Origin: an uncultured Clostridia bacterium
GTDB taxonomy: Bacteria; Bacillota; Clostridia; Christensenellales; Borkfalkiaceae
Assembly (NCBI GenBank): GCA_947177495.1
Contig: CAMWUS010000003.1
Location: 1-27,390 of the forward strand
Reading direction: 5' to 3'
DNA: 27,390 nucleotides
The notes under the pieces are model-generated. The model was not told the DNA's origin, made no database searches, and saw only the letters and a program-made list of their open reading frames with translations. How positions within the stretch are numbered: position 1 is the stretch's first letter; every line of letters begins with the position of its first letter. Below, piece after piece: positions 1 through 6,805 of the stretch. Made by a program: the position numbers and the translations under genes.

Positions 1-1555
1 GCGCTACCTCGATCGAGCCTTGCTCGGCAGTGTATTTAATGGCGTTGGACAACAGGTTCAAAAGCACTTGATTGAGACGAACACTGTCGCAATACACGTT
101 CTCGGTCAAGATATTATGAATGTAGACGTCGAACTTCTGCTCTTTGGTCTTGATTTGCGGCTGTACGATGGTTGCGATTCCGTCCATGATTTCGCGCAGG
201 GAAATGCGTTCCAAATTCAGCGTCATCTTCCCGCTCTCTATCTTGGACATATCGAGCACGTCGTTGATAAGCCCCAAAAGGTGCTTGCTCGAAAGCGTAA
301 TTTTCTTCAAGCAATCCTGTACCTGTTGCTTGTTATCGATATTCGCCGTGGCGATAGCGGTCATGCCGACGATTGCGTTCATGGGCGTGCGGATATCGTG
401 CGACATATTGGAAAGGAACTCGCTCTTTGCCTTGTTCGCGTAAATCGCATCCTCCCGCGCGTGTTCGAGCTGCATGAGCGTTTGCTTGTTGTAATGGCGG
501 AAAATGAGGAACACGACAACCAAAATCGCAACGACCGCGCACACCGAAATCACCGTCATAACCAGCCATTGATTATTGAGCGTTTGTACTGCTTCGTCTA
601 AATCGGAATTGTTTGTGAGTGTTACGAGATACCATTCCGACTTTGCCAAGGCGTTGCAATACATATGGCTATGCTGCCCGTCCATGTGGATAATATAGGA
701 ATAGGCCTCGTCCTTCTTCATGCTTGCGTTTAGTTCTTCGATAATCGTATCGATTACGCCGTTTGCTTTCCCGTACTCGTTTCTGAGGAAATCGGAAAAG
801 CTGCTGTATCCCCCGTTTTCGTCGCGGTTTAATACGAAGGAGTTGGTTTCGCCGTTTTCAAGCACGTCCTCGCAGATGATAAAGGCAGTCGTATCATCGT
901 CTTCCTCGGAGTTGATGTTCAGCATCTCGATAAAATCTTTGCTGGAAATACCCGCAACAAGCGCCATGCTTTTTCCGCCGTTCGGCATCGTGTGCTCGGT
1001 GGCGGGCACGGAGCACATAACAATTTCTTCTCCGTAAACGACGGCTTTATCCGCGCGCCTTTCGACGATTTGCCTGCCGACGGCGACTTTTTCTTCGCCG
1101 TCTAAAATCGATTGCCGGAACGGAACCAAATCGTTGACGATGAAATCGCCAAGAATAAAATCCATCGTTCTTCCGCCCTCTTCCTCGGCGATGTGCCCTT
1201 CGTTGACGACCATAAAACCAAGGTACTTAAACCCGCGTATCTCGGCGCTGTTTTTCAAACGTTTGAGTTCCTCTTCGCTATCCGTAGCGCCGTATTCGTC
1301 CACTAAGGCTTTCACCATATAAAGGCGCTGCTCGATAACCGCTTCATAGCGTTGCGTGAGCTGATAGCTCGCGTCCCGCATCGTTTCTTCGCCGATATAG
1401 TCGACTGCGGCGCCGCTGTTCTTTCTCATATAAACGCCCAAAATGCTGAACAGCACGGCACAAATCAAAACGGACACGGCAATGCCGATCAACATCACCC
1501 GTTGACCTTTATTTTTAAGGAAATGCTTTTTTGCGGTATTTTCTTTCTGCTCCAT
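1..1555 (-). CDS. Sensor histidine kinase, partial (N-terminal 518 residues)
   Basis: Membrane sensor kinase that would autophosphorylate a histidine and pass the phosphate to a response regulator. The frame starts at the ATG at 1555, behind TAACGGAG, and runs off the left edge. Visible order: membrane segment at about 20-42, an extracytoplasmic sensor region of about 285 residues (Cache-like in length, no fold recognised with certainty), second membrane segment at about 330-352, then the HisKA dimerisation domain with SHDIRTPMNA (phospho-acceptor His386). The visible part ends inside the ATPase domain just after the N-box (RLNQVLLNLLSNAIKY). The H-box wording is typical of hybrid kinases of gut Firmicutes, so a receiver domain could follow outside the window; that is inference. 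It has its own promoter and is separated from the upstream operon by a terminator. Confidence 0.93.
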   Translation of the reverse strand, partial: MEQKENTAKKHFLKNKGQRVMLIGIAVSVLICAVLFSILGVYMRKNSGAAVDYIGEETMRDASYQLTQRYEAVIEQRLYMVKALVDEYGATDSEEELKRLKNSAEIRGFKYLGFMVVNEGHIAEEEGGRTMDFILGDFIVNDLVPFRQSILDGEEKVAVGRQIVERRADKAVVYGEEIVMCSVPATEHTMPNGGKSMALVAGISSKDFIEMLNINSEEDDDTTAFIICEDVLENGETNSFVLNRDENGGYSSFSDFLRNEYGKANGVIDTIIEELNASMKKDEAYSYIIHMDGQHSHMYCNALAKSEWYLVTLTNNSDLDEAVQTLNNQWLVMTVISVCAVVAILVVVFLIFRHYNKQTLMQLEHAREDAIYANKAKSEFLSNMSHDIRTPMNAIVGMTAIATANIDNKQQVQDCLKKITLSSKHLLGLINDVLDMSKIESGKMTLNLERISLREIMDGIATIVQPQIKTKEQKFDVYIHNILTENVYCDSVRLNQVLLNLLSNAIKYTAEQGSIEVA

Positions 1556-1587
1556 TGCTACTCCGTTATATTATATGATACTATTCT

Positions 1588-1616
1588 ATTTTACTAAACC
1601 TATCGGGAAATGTCAA
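1588..1616 (-). promoter_or_regulatory. Sigma-A promoter of the histidine kinase gene
   Basis: On the minus strand TTGACA (1616-1611) is followed after exactly 17 bases by TAAAAT (1593-1588), about 30 bases before the kinase ATG. The first 13 bases (TTGACATTTCCCG) are identical to those of the mrp promoter. Confidence 0.8.
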
Positions 1617-1640
1617 TTAAAAGGGCTTTGCAAATCACAC

Positions 1641-1681
1641 AAAAACAGCCCGCTATCTTCGTTTGCGAATGATAACGGGCT
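1641..1681 (-). terminator. Rho-independent terminator after the membrane-protein operon
   Basis: Inverted repeat AGCCCGCTATC (1647-1657) and GATAACGGGCT (1671-1681), 11 pairs with one G-U, followed on the minus strand by a run of five T. It lies 26 bases past the stop of the membrane protein at 1708. Confidence 0.8.
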
Positions 1682-1707
1682 ATACTTTTTGCTCTTCAAA
1701 TGCAAAT

Positions 1708-2463
1708 CTATTGTTTATTCAACCAACGCTTCTTTTCCTCGTTCGTGGCGCCAAAATCGTATGGATTATACTTAGGGTCTCGATACCCGCCGCCGGAACC
1801 TGCTCCGCCTCCGTCCAACCCGTCTAACCCGTCGCCTCCCGAAATGACAATCAAAACGACGATAACGACGATAAGCAATTCGATAAAGGAAACCAAAACC
1901 AAGTTATGAATATGCTCGATATAATCTACGCTACGGACAAGGATTGTTGCAAGATGGGTGATGAACAAAATAAACATCATGAGCACGAGCGAAAATATAA
2001 CCGTAGAAACACATATTCCAATAATACCCGCCACGACCACTAATAGCCCATAGATTAGCAAACAAGCGCGAGGAAACCGTTTGAAGAGTGGAATATTCCC
2101 AAGAAAACAGTAGACGGCAAAGAGTACGGCGTACGCAATCCAAACGCAAAACGAAGTTAGAACATTGGGCGCTTCACCAAGATGTACGTAAAGACTGCTC
2201 ATGGCAAGTCCGCAACCGATAGCGTTAACGGGCAAAAACGGCAGAGCCGTTTTAAACCGCCGTTCAAAACGGCGTACGGTATAACGGCGTAAAGCAAAAC
2301 GAAAAACGAGGTAGACGATACAACAAGTTACAAGTATAGCACTGCCGATACTCACGCCCGCATATTTATTGACGTCCGCGAGCAACATAAGATGCATACT
2401 GACAAGGCATATCGCCGAAAAAACGATATATGTAAAAAATGACATCAAACATTTCTTTGTCAT
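1708..2463 (-). CDS. Polytopic membrane protein with glycine-rich tail, unknown function
   Basis: I do not recognise this 251-residue protein. It has about seven hydrophobic segments (roughly 7-28, 34-58, 76-92, 100-124, 134-155, 157-180 and 190-213) with a basic stretch (RRYTVRRFERRFK) between the second and third. The C-terminus after the last helix is glycine- and aspartate-rich (GGDGLDGLDGGGAGSGGG) and ends in a charged sequence. The start at 2463 is fixed by an excellent AAGGGAGGTG site 6-7 bases upstream. It lies 22 bases after the GNAT gene, so it is probably the last gene of the operon beginning at 4336, and a terminator follows. No catalytic motif is visible. Confidence 0.8.
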   Translation of the reverse strand: MTKKCLMSFFTYIVFSAICLVSMHLMLLADVNKYAGVSIGSAILVTCCIVYLVFRFALRRYTVRRFERRFKTALPFLPVNAIGCGLAMSSLYVHLGEAPNVLTSFCVWIAYAVLFAVYCFLGNIPLFKRFPRACLLIYGLLVVVAGIIGICVSTVIFSLVLMMFILFITHLATILVRSVDYIEHIHNLVLVSFIELLIVVIVVLIVISGGDGLDGLDGGGAGSGGGYRDPKYNPYDFGATNEEKKRWLNKQ

Positions 2464-2485
2464 AAATTCACCTCCCTTCGCTAGT

Positions 2486-2950
2486 TTAGCTTACAATAAT
2501 TTCAGTCTTTGTAATTGTAAAACCTACGCTTTCGTAAAGCTGTACGGCTTTTTTATTCCACGCCGCAACATGTAAAAGTATAGGAAAATCATTTTTACTT
2601 CGAATGTATCGCATTCCCCATAAAAGAAGTTGTCTGCCAATTCCGCGCCCTTGATATTGCCTATTTACAAACAAGTCGTCGATTTCATTTCCGTAACAAG
2701 CAACGGAACCCACTAAAATACCATCGTCTATCAAGAGAAATATGGCTTGGGATTTATCTTGAATTTGAGTATAGTCAGACAAAAAGTTATATGGTTTTAC
2801 GTCTAAATTTTTTCTCATTTCATAAAAGCATTCGTTATAAATGCGTTTATACTCTTCAAAAAAGCTCTCGTCAAACCGAATACATTTAATACCGATCCCG
2901 TCTTCAATCTTGGATATATTCGTTTGCATTTCATAAACCTTAAATTGCAA
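2486..2950 (-). CDS. GNAT-family N-acetyltransferase
   Basis: Acetyl-CoA dependent acetyltransferase of the GNAT fold, 154 residues, the usual size for a single domain. The pyrophosphate-binding motif A is clear: VNRQYQGRGIGRQLL (Q-x-x-G-x-G), preceded by the beta-strand ILVGSVACYG and followed by the motif B-like NKKAVQLYESVGF, in which the Tyr is the usual general acid. The substrate cannot be told from sequence. The start is a TTG at 2950, chosen because AACGGAG lies 7 bases upstream; the ATG at residue 8 lacks such a site. It sits between the oxidase-ferredoxin gene (38 bases) and the membrane protein (22 bases). Base composition is AT-rich compared with most of the window. Confidence 0.88.
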   Translation of the reverse strand: MQFKVYEMQTNISKIEDGIGIKCIRFDESFFEEYKRIYNECFYEMRKNLDVKPYNFLSDYTQIQDKSQAIFLLIDDGILVGSVACYGNEIDDLFVNRQYQGRGIGRQLLLWGMRYIRSKNDFPILLHVAAWNKKAVQLYESVGFTITKTEIIVS

Positions 2951-2988
2951 AATTCTTCTCCGTTAAATTGAAATTTATTGTTCAATTA

Positions 2989-3606
2989 TTATTTCCTTGC
3001 AACTGCTTTTGACGGACATATTTGCATACAGTTACCACAGTGCAAACAATTCACTTCCATAATCGTTGCTTGCTTATCTAATATTATACAATTTTGCGGA
3101 CATACGGATAAACATTTTCCACAGCCAATACACTTATCCGTTATAACATATCCGTTGGGTTGCATTATATTCCCACCGAAAGAGAACGAAAAACGCTCGA
3201 TTGGTTTTTTAGAAAGGTCAAAAAATTCTCCACCACCTGCATACAAGCAAAATACGGTAAGTGCAGAACGTGCCTGTTCGGTAGGATATATCTCATACAT
3301 ATATGAGTTTTTATCAAGCAATCTCTGTAACCGTTCAAAACCGATTTCTTTAACGCTTCCGTGAACGGACACAGCAACGCAAGACATAGTATTTTCGCCT
3401 TTAATTCCCGTAAGAGAAAGATAGCCGTTTGTTATTAACCGTTTATAAAAGTTTTTGCCCTTTGCTGTTAAAAAGTACAGACCGTTTTCGTCATAGTCCA
3501 TAAGGTCGATAGCACAAGTAACGGGCAAACCATTCTCATCATTTGTGGCTATTATTGTTGTATGAATTTGCTCTTGCAGATACTTAAATACTTCTATCGT
3601 TTCCAT
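2989..3606 (-). CDS. Pyridoxamine 5'-phosphate oxidase-like flavin domain fused to a 2[4Fe-4S] ferredoxin
   Basis: A 205-residue protein with an N-terminal split-barrel flavin-binding domain of the PNPOx-like type (about 1-145) and a C-terminal bacterial ferredoxin domain. The ferredoxin part has two complete clusters of ligands: Cys159, 162, 165, 169 and Cys187, 190, 193, 197 (C-x2-C-x2-C-x3-C twice, each followed by Pro). This suggests a small redox protein moving electrons between clusters and a bound flavin; the substrate is unknown. I take the ATG at 3606 (METIEVFKYL) as start because residues further upstream are unlike the family and would overlap the preceding gene; the ribosome site (GGCGG) is weak. 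The upstream S51 peptidase ends 34 bases before it, so cotranscription is likely. Confidence 0.85.
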   Translation of the reverse strand: METIEVFKYLQEQIHTTIIATNDENGLPVTCAIDLMDYDENGLYFLTAKGKNFYKRLITNGYLSLTGIKGENTMSCVAVSVHGSVKEIGFERLQRLLDKNSYMYEIYPTEQARSALTVFCLYAGGGEFFDLSKKPIERFSFSFGGNIMQPNGYVITDKCIGCGKCLSVCPQNCIILDKQATIMEVNCLHCGNCMQICPSKAVARK

Positions 3607-3640
3607 ATTATTTTCCGCCAAATTATGATTTATCTTTGCA

Positions 3641-4336
3641 TTATAATTTTTCGATTGTTCCGTTATGGATACGGTATGCTTCGCCGAAGATTTGCTCATC
3701 TCCATTCTCCGAATAAAGATAACTCCCGTCACAGATTGCATAGAACTCGCGCCCCATACTGTCGGGATAGGTGATCTCCTCGAATAACTTCTTTCCGTCT
3801 AATATTACGTTTTTCGTGAAATTGTAATGCGGGAGTAAATTATAGTCCGTCAGCCCCAACCCCGAAAAAAATCTTCTATATGCGGGATCGGTTGCTTCGC
3901 CTTCCAATTCGGGCTGGGCGTATACGACGGAAGCGGCATTCATACTCCCCGCGCTGATTCCCAAAATCACGCCCTCAAAACCCTCAAGCAGACTTTTCAA
4001 TTTGATTTCTTCAAAAAAAGCCGCCTGAGTAGGCACGTGACCTCCGCCCAAAATCAAAAAGTTGCTCTTATTTATCAACTCTTCCGCGCAATTTTGAGTT
4101 TGTCTATCTAAAATCCTGTAAGAATCAAATTCGATATCGGAAAATTTCGCCGTCCAACGAAATCCCTCGGCAAATTGTTTCGTTCCATCGATATCATCGG
4201 GAGACGCCGTAATGAATAACGCATTGCGATTTTGCCGGGTCGCTTTTTTCAGTCTGTCCACGAACCCATAAGAATCGTTCAACGGACCGCCCGGATTTGT
4301 AAACGGTGAACTTGTCAAAAAAAGTATTTTACTCAT
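3641..4336 (-). CDS. Peptidase S51 family protein (PepE / cyanophycinase-like)
   Basis: Serine peptidase of clan PC, 231 residues. The nucleophile elbow is GISAGSMNA with Ser128, followed by the LLPHYN segment whose His170 fits the catalytic histidine of PepE (alpha-aspartyl dipeptidase). The glycine-rich ILGGGHVP strand near 95-102 is typical of the class I glutamine amidotransferase-like fold. Whether it cleaves Asp-X dipeptides or another small substrate cannot be settled here. The start at 4336 has GCGGAG 5 bases upstream. It is the first gene of an AT-rich four-gene set (S51 peptidase, flavin-ferredoxin, GNAT, membrane protein) with short gaps, and a promoter lies directly upstream. Confidence 0.88.
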   Translation of the reverse strand: MSKILFLTSSPFTNPGGPLNDSYGFVDRLKKATRQNRNALFITASPDDIDGTKQFAEGFRWTAKFSDIEFDSYRILDRQTQNCAEELINKSNFLILGGGHVPTQAAFFEEIKLKSLLEGFEGVILGISAGSMNAASVVYAQPELEGEATDPAYRRFFSGLGLTDYNLLPHYNFTKNVILDGKKLFEEITYPDSMGREFYAICDGSYLYSENGDEQIFGEAYRIHNGTIEKL

Positions 4337-4369
4337 AAACGCTCCGCAAATGACTGTTTGTACAATTAC

Positions 4370-4398
4370 ATTATATCAAACGCACAATAAAAAAGCAA
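4370..4398 (-). promoter_or_regulatory. Probable promoter of the S51 peptidase operon
   Basis: TATAAT (4375-4370) lies 17 bases downstream of TTGCTT (4398-4393), which is a weak -35. The -35 lies in the 3' arm and T-run of the preceding mrp terminator, so the two signals are interlocked. Confidence 0.55.
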
Positions 4399-4428
4399 GG
4401 GCAGAATTTATTTTCTATCCTTGCTTTC
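4386..4428 (-). terminator. Rho-independent terminator of mrp
   Basis: AAAGCAAGGG (4392-4401) pairs with TCCTTGCTTT (4418-4427), 10 pairs with one G-U, followed on the minus strand by six T. It begins 13 bases beyond the mrp stop at 4441. Confidence 0.8.
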
Positions 4429-4440
4429 TATGCTATGAAA

Positions 4441-5259
4441 TTATTTGGAAATTTGCAAATATATCTCGGCGAGCGGGTCGGTGTTCGCTTCCTCGATCTT
4501 GCCCGCGTCCGCAAGCGCGGTGATTGCAGGGTCTACGGGAATGCGCGCAAACGCGGGAATGCCGTAGGTTTTGCTAAGCGCTTCCGCCTTGCTCGCGCCG
4601 AAAATTTCGTAATGCTTGCCGCAGTCGGGGCAGGCGAAGTAGCTCATGTTTTCGGCAAGTCCCAAAACGGGCACTTGCATGAGCCGCGCCATCTTCACCG
4701 CCTTTTTCACGATGGTTTCCACCAAGTCCTGCGGGGTGGTAACGACGACGATCCCGTCGAGCGGAATGCTTTGGAATACCGAAAGCGGTACGTCGCCCGT
4801 TCCGGGGGGCATATCGATAAACATGATATCCACGTCGTCCCAAACGACCTCCGACCAAAACTGCGTGACTGCGCCCGCAATCAGCGAACCGCGCCAAATC
4901 ACGGGGTCGTCCTCGTGCTCCAAAAGGCAGTTCATGGACATGAGCTGTAACCCGCTCTTGGTGTATACGGGGTAAATTTCCCCTTCCTCGCCCCGCGCGC
5001 GTTCATGCACGCCGAACAGCTTCGGAATGGAAGGTCCTGTAATATCCGCATCTAAAATCGCAACGCGCAAGCCCTGCGCTTTTGCGCGCACCGCAAGCAG
5101 GGAAGTCACGAGGGATTTCCCCACGCCCCCTTTTCCGCTTGCCACGGCAATTACTTTCTTTACCCGCGCGTCGGGGTGCAACGGCTTTAAAAAAGATTTC
5201 TTATCCCGCGAGCTGCAATCGCTCTTGCAGGTAGAACAGTTATGCGTACAATCCGACAT
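4441..5259 (-). CDS. mrp: Mrp/NBP35-family iron-sulfur cluster carrier ATPase
   Basis: P-loop ATPase (ParA/MinD-like fold) that carries and transfers Fe-S clusters in the cytoplasm. The 272-residue protein has the deviant Walker A motif SGKGGVGKS at 41-49, the switch region DADITGPSIP at 70-79, FIDMPPGTGD at 148-156 and the paired cysteines CPDC at 210-213 that bind the bridging cluster at the dimer interface. The N-terminus carries four more cysteines (Cys4, 8, 11, 15), like the ferredoxin-like N-terminal cluster site of NBP35 proteins. The ATG at 5259 is chosen over upstream possibilities because ACGGAG lies 6 bases before it and a consensus promoter lies just upstream. It stands alone between its own promoter and terminator. 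Confidence 0.95.
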   Translation of the reverse strand: MSDCTHNCSTCKSDCSSRDKKSFLKPLHPDARVKKVIAVASGKGGVGKSLVTSLLAVRAKAQGLRVAILDADITGPSIPKLFGVHERARGEEGEIYPVYTKSGLQLMSMNCLLEHEDDPVIWRGSLIAGAVTQFWSEVVWDDVDIMFIDMPPGTGDVPLSVFQSIPLDGIVVVTTPQDLVETIVKKAVKMARLMQVPVLGLAENMSYFACPDCGKHYEIFGASKAEALSKTYGIPAFARIPVDPAITALADAGKIEEANTDPLAEIYLQISK

Positions 5260-5280
5260 ATCTATCTCCGTTTTTTCTCG

Positions 5281-5309
5281 ATTATAGCGCGAACCGCGGG
5301 AAATGTCAA
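5281..5309 (-). promoter_or_regulatory. Sigma-A promoter of mrp
   Basis: TTGACA (5309-5304), 17 bases, TATAAT (5286-5281), a full consensus match 21 bases before the mrp start. It occupies nearly the whole gap between mrp and the lipoprotein gene. Confidence 0.88.
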
Positions 5310-5320
5310 CAAAAATCGCC

Positions 5321-5746
5321 TTACGGCATTGCAAACACGGCGTGAAGGAGCTTGCCGCCGATACGGTAATCGATAAACACCCGTCCCTTTACCATAGGGA
5401 AAGTAAAGGACGCGCTACGAAGTCCCGATTTTGCCGAAAAGGTGATTTCTTCCGCTTCGCCGTCCACCTCGTAGTTGCCGTGATACTCGCCCTCGCCGCC
5501 CTCTTCGTCCTCATAGGAGAGCGCAAAGGTGCCGTTATAGCGCAGTTCCAAATCGAGCTTGGGGAACTTCTCGGTCATATCTTCCCCGCCCAAAGTAAGG
5601 CTTTCGCACTTGTACACGCCCGTATACGGTTTGGTCAGTTCGGGAAGCGTGCTCATTTCCGCCACCTCGCACGCCGACAGGGTGAGCGCCAAACAAAACA
5701 GCATAAAGAAAATAGGAATACATCTGCAAATACGCTTGATCATCAT
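5321..5746 (-). CDS. Small lipoprotein, unknown function
   Basis: A 141-residue protein with a type II signal peptide: basic start (MMIKRICR), hydrophobic core and lipobox LSAC (Cys26), so it should be anchored to the outer face of the membrane. The mature part looks like a small beta-rich domain of alternating strands (YTGVYKCESLTLGGE, ELRYNGTFALSYED, GEYHGNYEV, EITFSAKSG, ASFTFPMVKGRVFIDY), a pattern seen in lipocalin-like or META-type folds, but I assign no family. There is no clear ribosome site before the two adjacent ATG codons; it starts 30 bases after the C_GCAxxG protein and is probably translated from that transcript. I saw no terminator after it. Confidence 0.8.
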   Translation of the reverse strand: MMIKRICRCIPIFFMLFCLALTLSACEVAEMSTLPELTKPYTGVYKCESLTLGGEDMTEKFPKLDLELRYNGTFALSYEDEEGGEGEYHGNYEVDGEAEEITFSAKSGLRSASFTFPMVKGRVFIDYRIGGKLLHAVFAMP

Positions 5747-5775
5747 AGACCAAGTATTTGCTTTTTAAAAGCTTT

Positions 5776-6222
5776 TTATGCCGTAGCCGTTTGCTCTGCA
5801 ATCAGCTTCTCCAAAATATCCGCCGCGTCGGCGATAAGGTCGGGGCACGGGCGTTTTTTATAATAATCGGGCGTACGCGCTTCCGCCACGGGCGAAGTAT
5901 CCGCTTTCACCCCCGCACCGCTCAACAGCTCCCCGCAGTTGATACTGCCGTTTTTTGCTTGAAAGCGTTTGGCAAATTCCTGCACAAGCGCGTACATTTC
6001 GTTTTTGCTCTTTTGCGGGAAGATAAGCCCCAAGCACATGACCGCGCCCGAAACGCCGCCGCAGGTTTGGCGAAGCCGCCCCATGCCGCCGCCCATGGGC
6101 AGCGCGACCGCCTTGATCGTCTGTTCGTCTATCCCGAGCAAATCGGAAAAGGCAAGCATGACCGCCTGCGTACAGTTATAGCCCTGTAAAAAATTGTTTT
6201 TTGCCTGTTCGCCTCTCGTCAT
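5776..6222 (-). CDS. C_GCAxxG_C_C family redox-type protein
   Basis: A 148-residue protein of the C_GCAxxG_C_C family, probably redox-active or metal-binding, function unproven. Conserved cysteines: Cys17 (GYNCTQAV), the CGGVSGAVMCLG motif with Cys54 and Cys63, Cys96 (NCGEL) and Cys126 (RPCPDLI). The glycine stretch LPMGGGMGRL precedes the central motif as in family members. The start is the ATG at 6222 with CGAGGAG upstream; its ATGA overlaps the stop of the phosphopantetheinyl transferase gene, so the two are translationally coupled. Confidence 0.88.
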   Translation of the reverse strand: MTRGEQAKNNFLQGYNCTQAVMLAFSDLLGIDEQTIKAVALPMGGGMGRLRQTCGGVSGAVMCLGLIFPQKSKNEMYALVQEFAKRFQAKNGSINCGELLSGAGVKADTSPVAEARTPDYYKKRPCPDLIADAADILEKLIAEQTATA

Positions 6223-6710
6223 AAAATCTCCTCGGTTTCGACCTCTATCTTCTGCGCGGTGCAGAGCGTAAAGCAATAATTATCTATTTCGAAATGGGTA
6301 AGGAATACGGGCGCGGGAACACCGTTTTCATACAGCGCCCCGCCGTAAAATTTGAGCGACGGGAGCATATGCGCAAGCGTGCTTCCGAGATATTTTACGT
6401 AGCTTTCCTTCGCCGTCCAAAGCCTAAAAAAATTCTCTTGCCGCTCCTCTTCGCTTAATCTGCGCACAATGGCGGAACTCTTTATATTCCGCCGAAGCTC
6501 GATATCCAGCCCGACCTCGCAATCTCCCACGGCGAGCGCGGTAAGCTCCCCGCTGTGCGAAACGCCAATTTTAAGGGGGGAATTGACAAGATAAGGTTTT
6601 CCGTTTCCCCCGCGTTTGATTTCGGGATTGTCCACGCCGTAACGCTCGCAAAGAACGCGCTTTATAAACGCCTCGCTGCTCTCCCGTTTGCGCGTATAAT
6701 ACACTTTCAT
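6219..6710 (-). CDS. 4'-phosphopantetheinyl transferase, Sfp-type
   Basis: Transfers the 4'-phosphopantetheine arm of coenzyme A to a carrier-protein serine. The 163-residue protein is shorter than Sfp (about 220) but has the key motifs: GNGKPYL at 36-41, SHSGELTALAV at 51-61, the magnesium-binding VGLDIE with Asp69 and Glu71, and WTAKESYVKYLG at 98-109 (Trp98, Lys101, Glu102, Lys106). The start is the ATG at 6710: MKVYYTR fits related proteins, and a consensus promoter ends only six bases before it. There is no ribosome site and probably no leader. No carrier protein or synthase is in the window. It heads the operon with the C_GCAxxG protein and the lipoprotein. Confidence 0.9.
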   Translation of the reverse strand: MKVYYTRKRESSEAFIKRVLCERYGVDNPEIKRGGNGKPYLVNSPLKIGVSHSGELTALAVGDCEVGLDIELRRNIKSSAIVRRLSEEERQENFFRLWTAKESYVKYLGSTLAHMLPSLKFYGGALYENGVPAPVFLTHFEIDNYCFTLCTAQKIEVETEEIL

Positions 6711-6716
6711 ATATAT

Positions 6717-6745
6717 ATTATACCATACCCGTTTTGTTCCGTCAA
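6717..6745 (-). promoter_or_regulatory. Sigma-A promoter of the phosphopantetheinyl transferase operon, apparently leaderless
   Basis: TTGACG (6745-6740), 17 bases, TATAAT (6722-6717). Only ATATAT separates the -10 box from the ATG at 6710, which places the expected transcription start at the A of the start codon. Confidence 0.82.
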
Positions 6746-6765
6746 CCGCGCTTAATTCAAGAATT

Positions 6766-6797
6766 ATGCCCGAGTGCTCACAAGAGCATTCGGGCAT
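6766..6797 (-). terminator. Hairpin terminator after the ferritin-like gene
   Basis: ATGCCCGAGTGCTC (6766-6779) and GAGCATTCGGGCAT (6784-6797) form a 14-pair stem with one G-U and a 4-base loop, 9 bases past the stop at 6806. The T-tract that follows is weak (AATTCTT), so termination may be partial. Confidence 0.65.
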
Positions 6798-6805
6798 TTA
6801 TCCTG

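Noticed and set aside
20..601. Plus-strand open frame of 193 residues at the left edge
   Set aside because: It is antisense to the HisKA and ATPase region of the histidine kinase, which is unmistakable on the minus strand.
1800..1850. Short repeat coding GLDGLDGGG as a tandem-repeat or phase-variable tract
   Set aside because: Only two imperfect units are present and the frame is intact; nothing points to variation.
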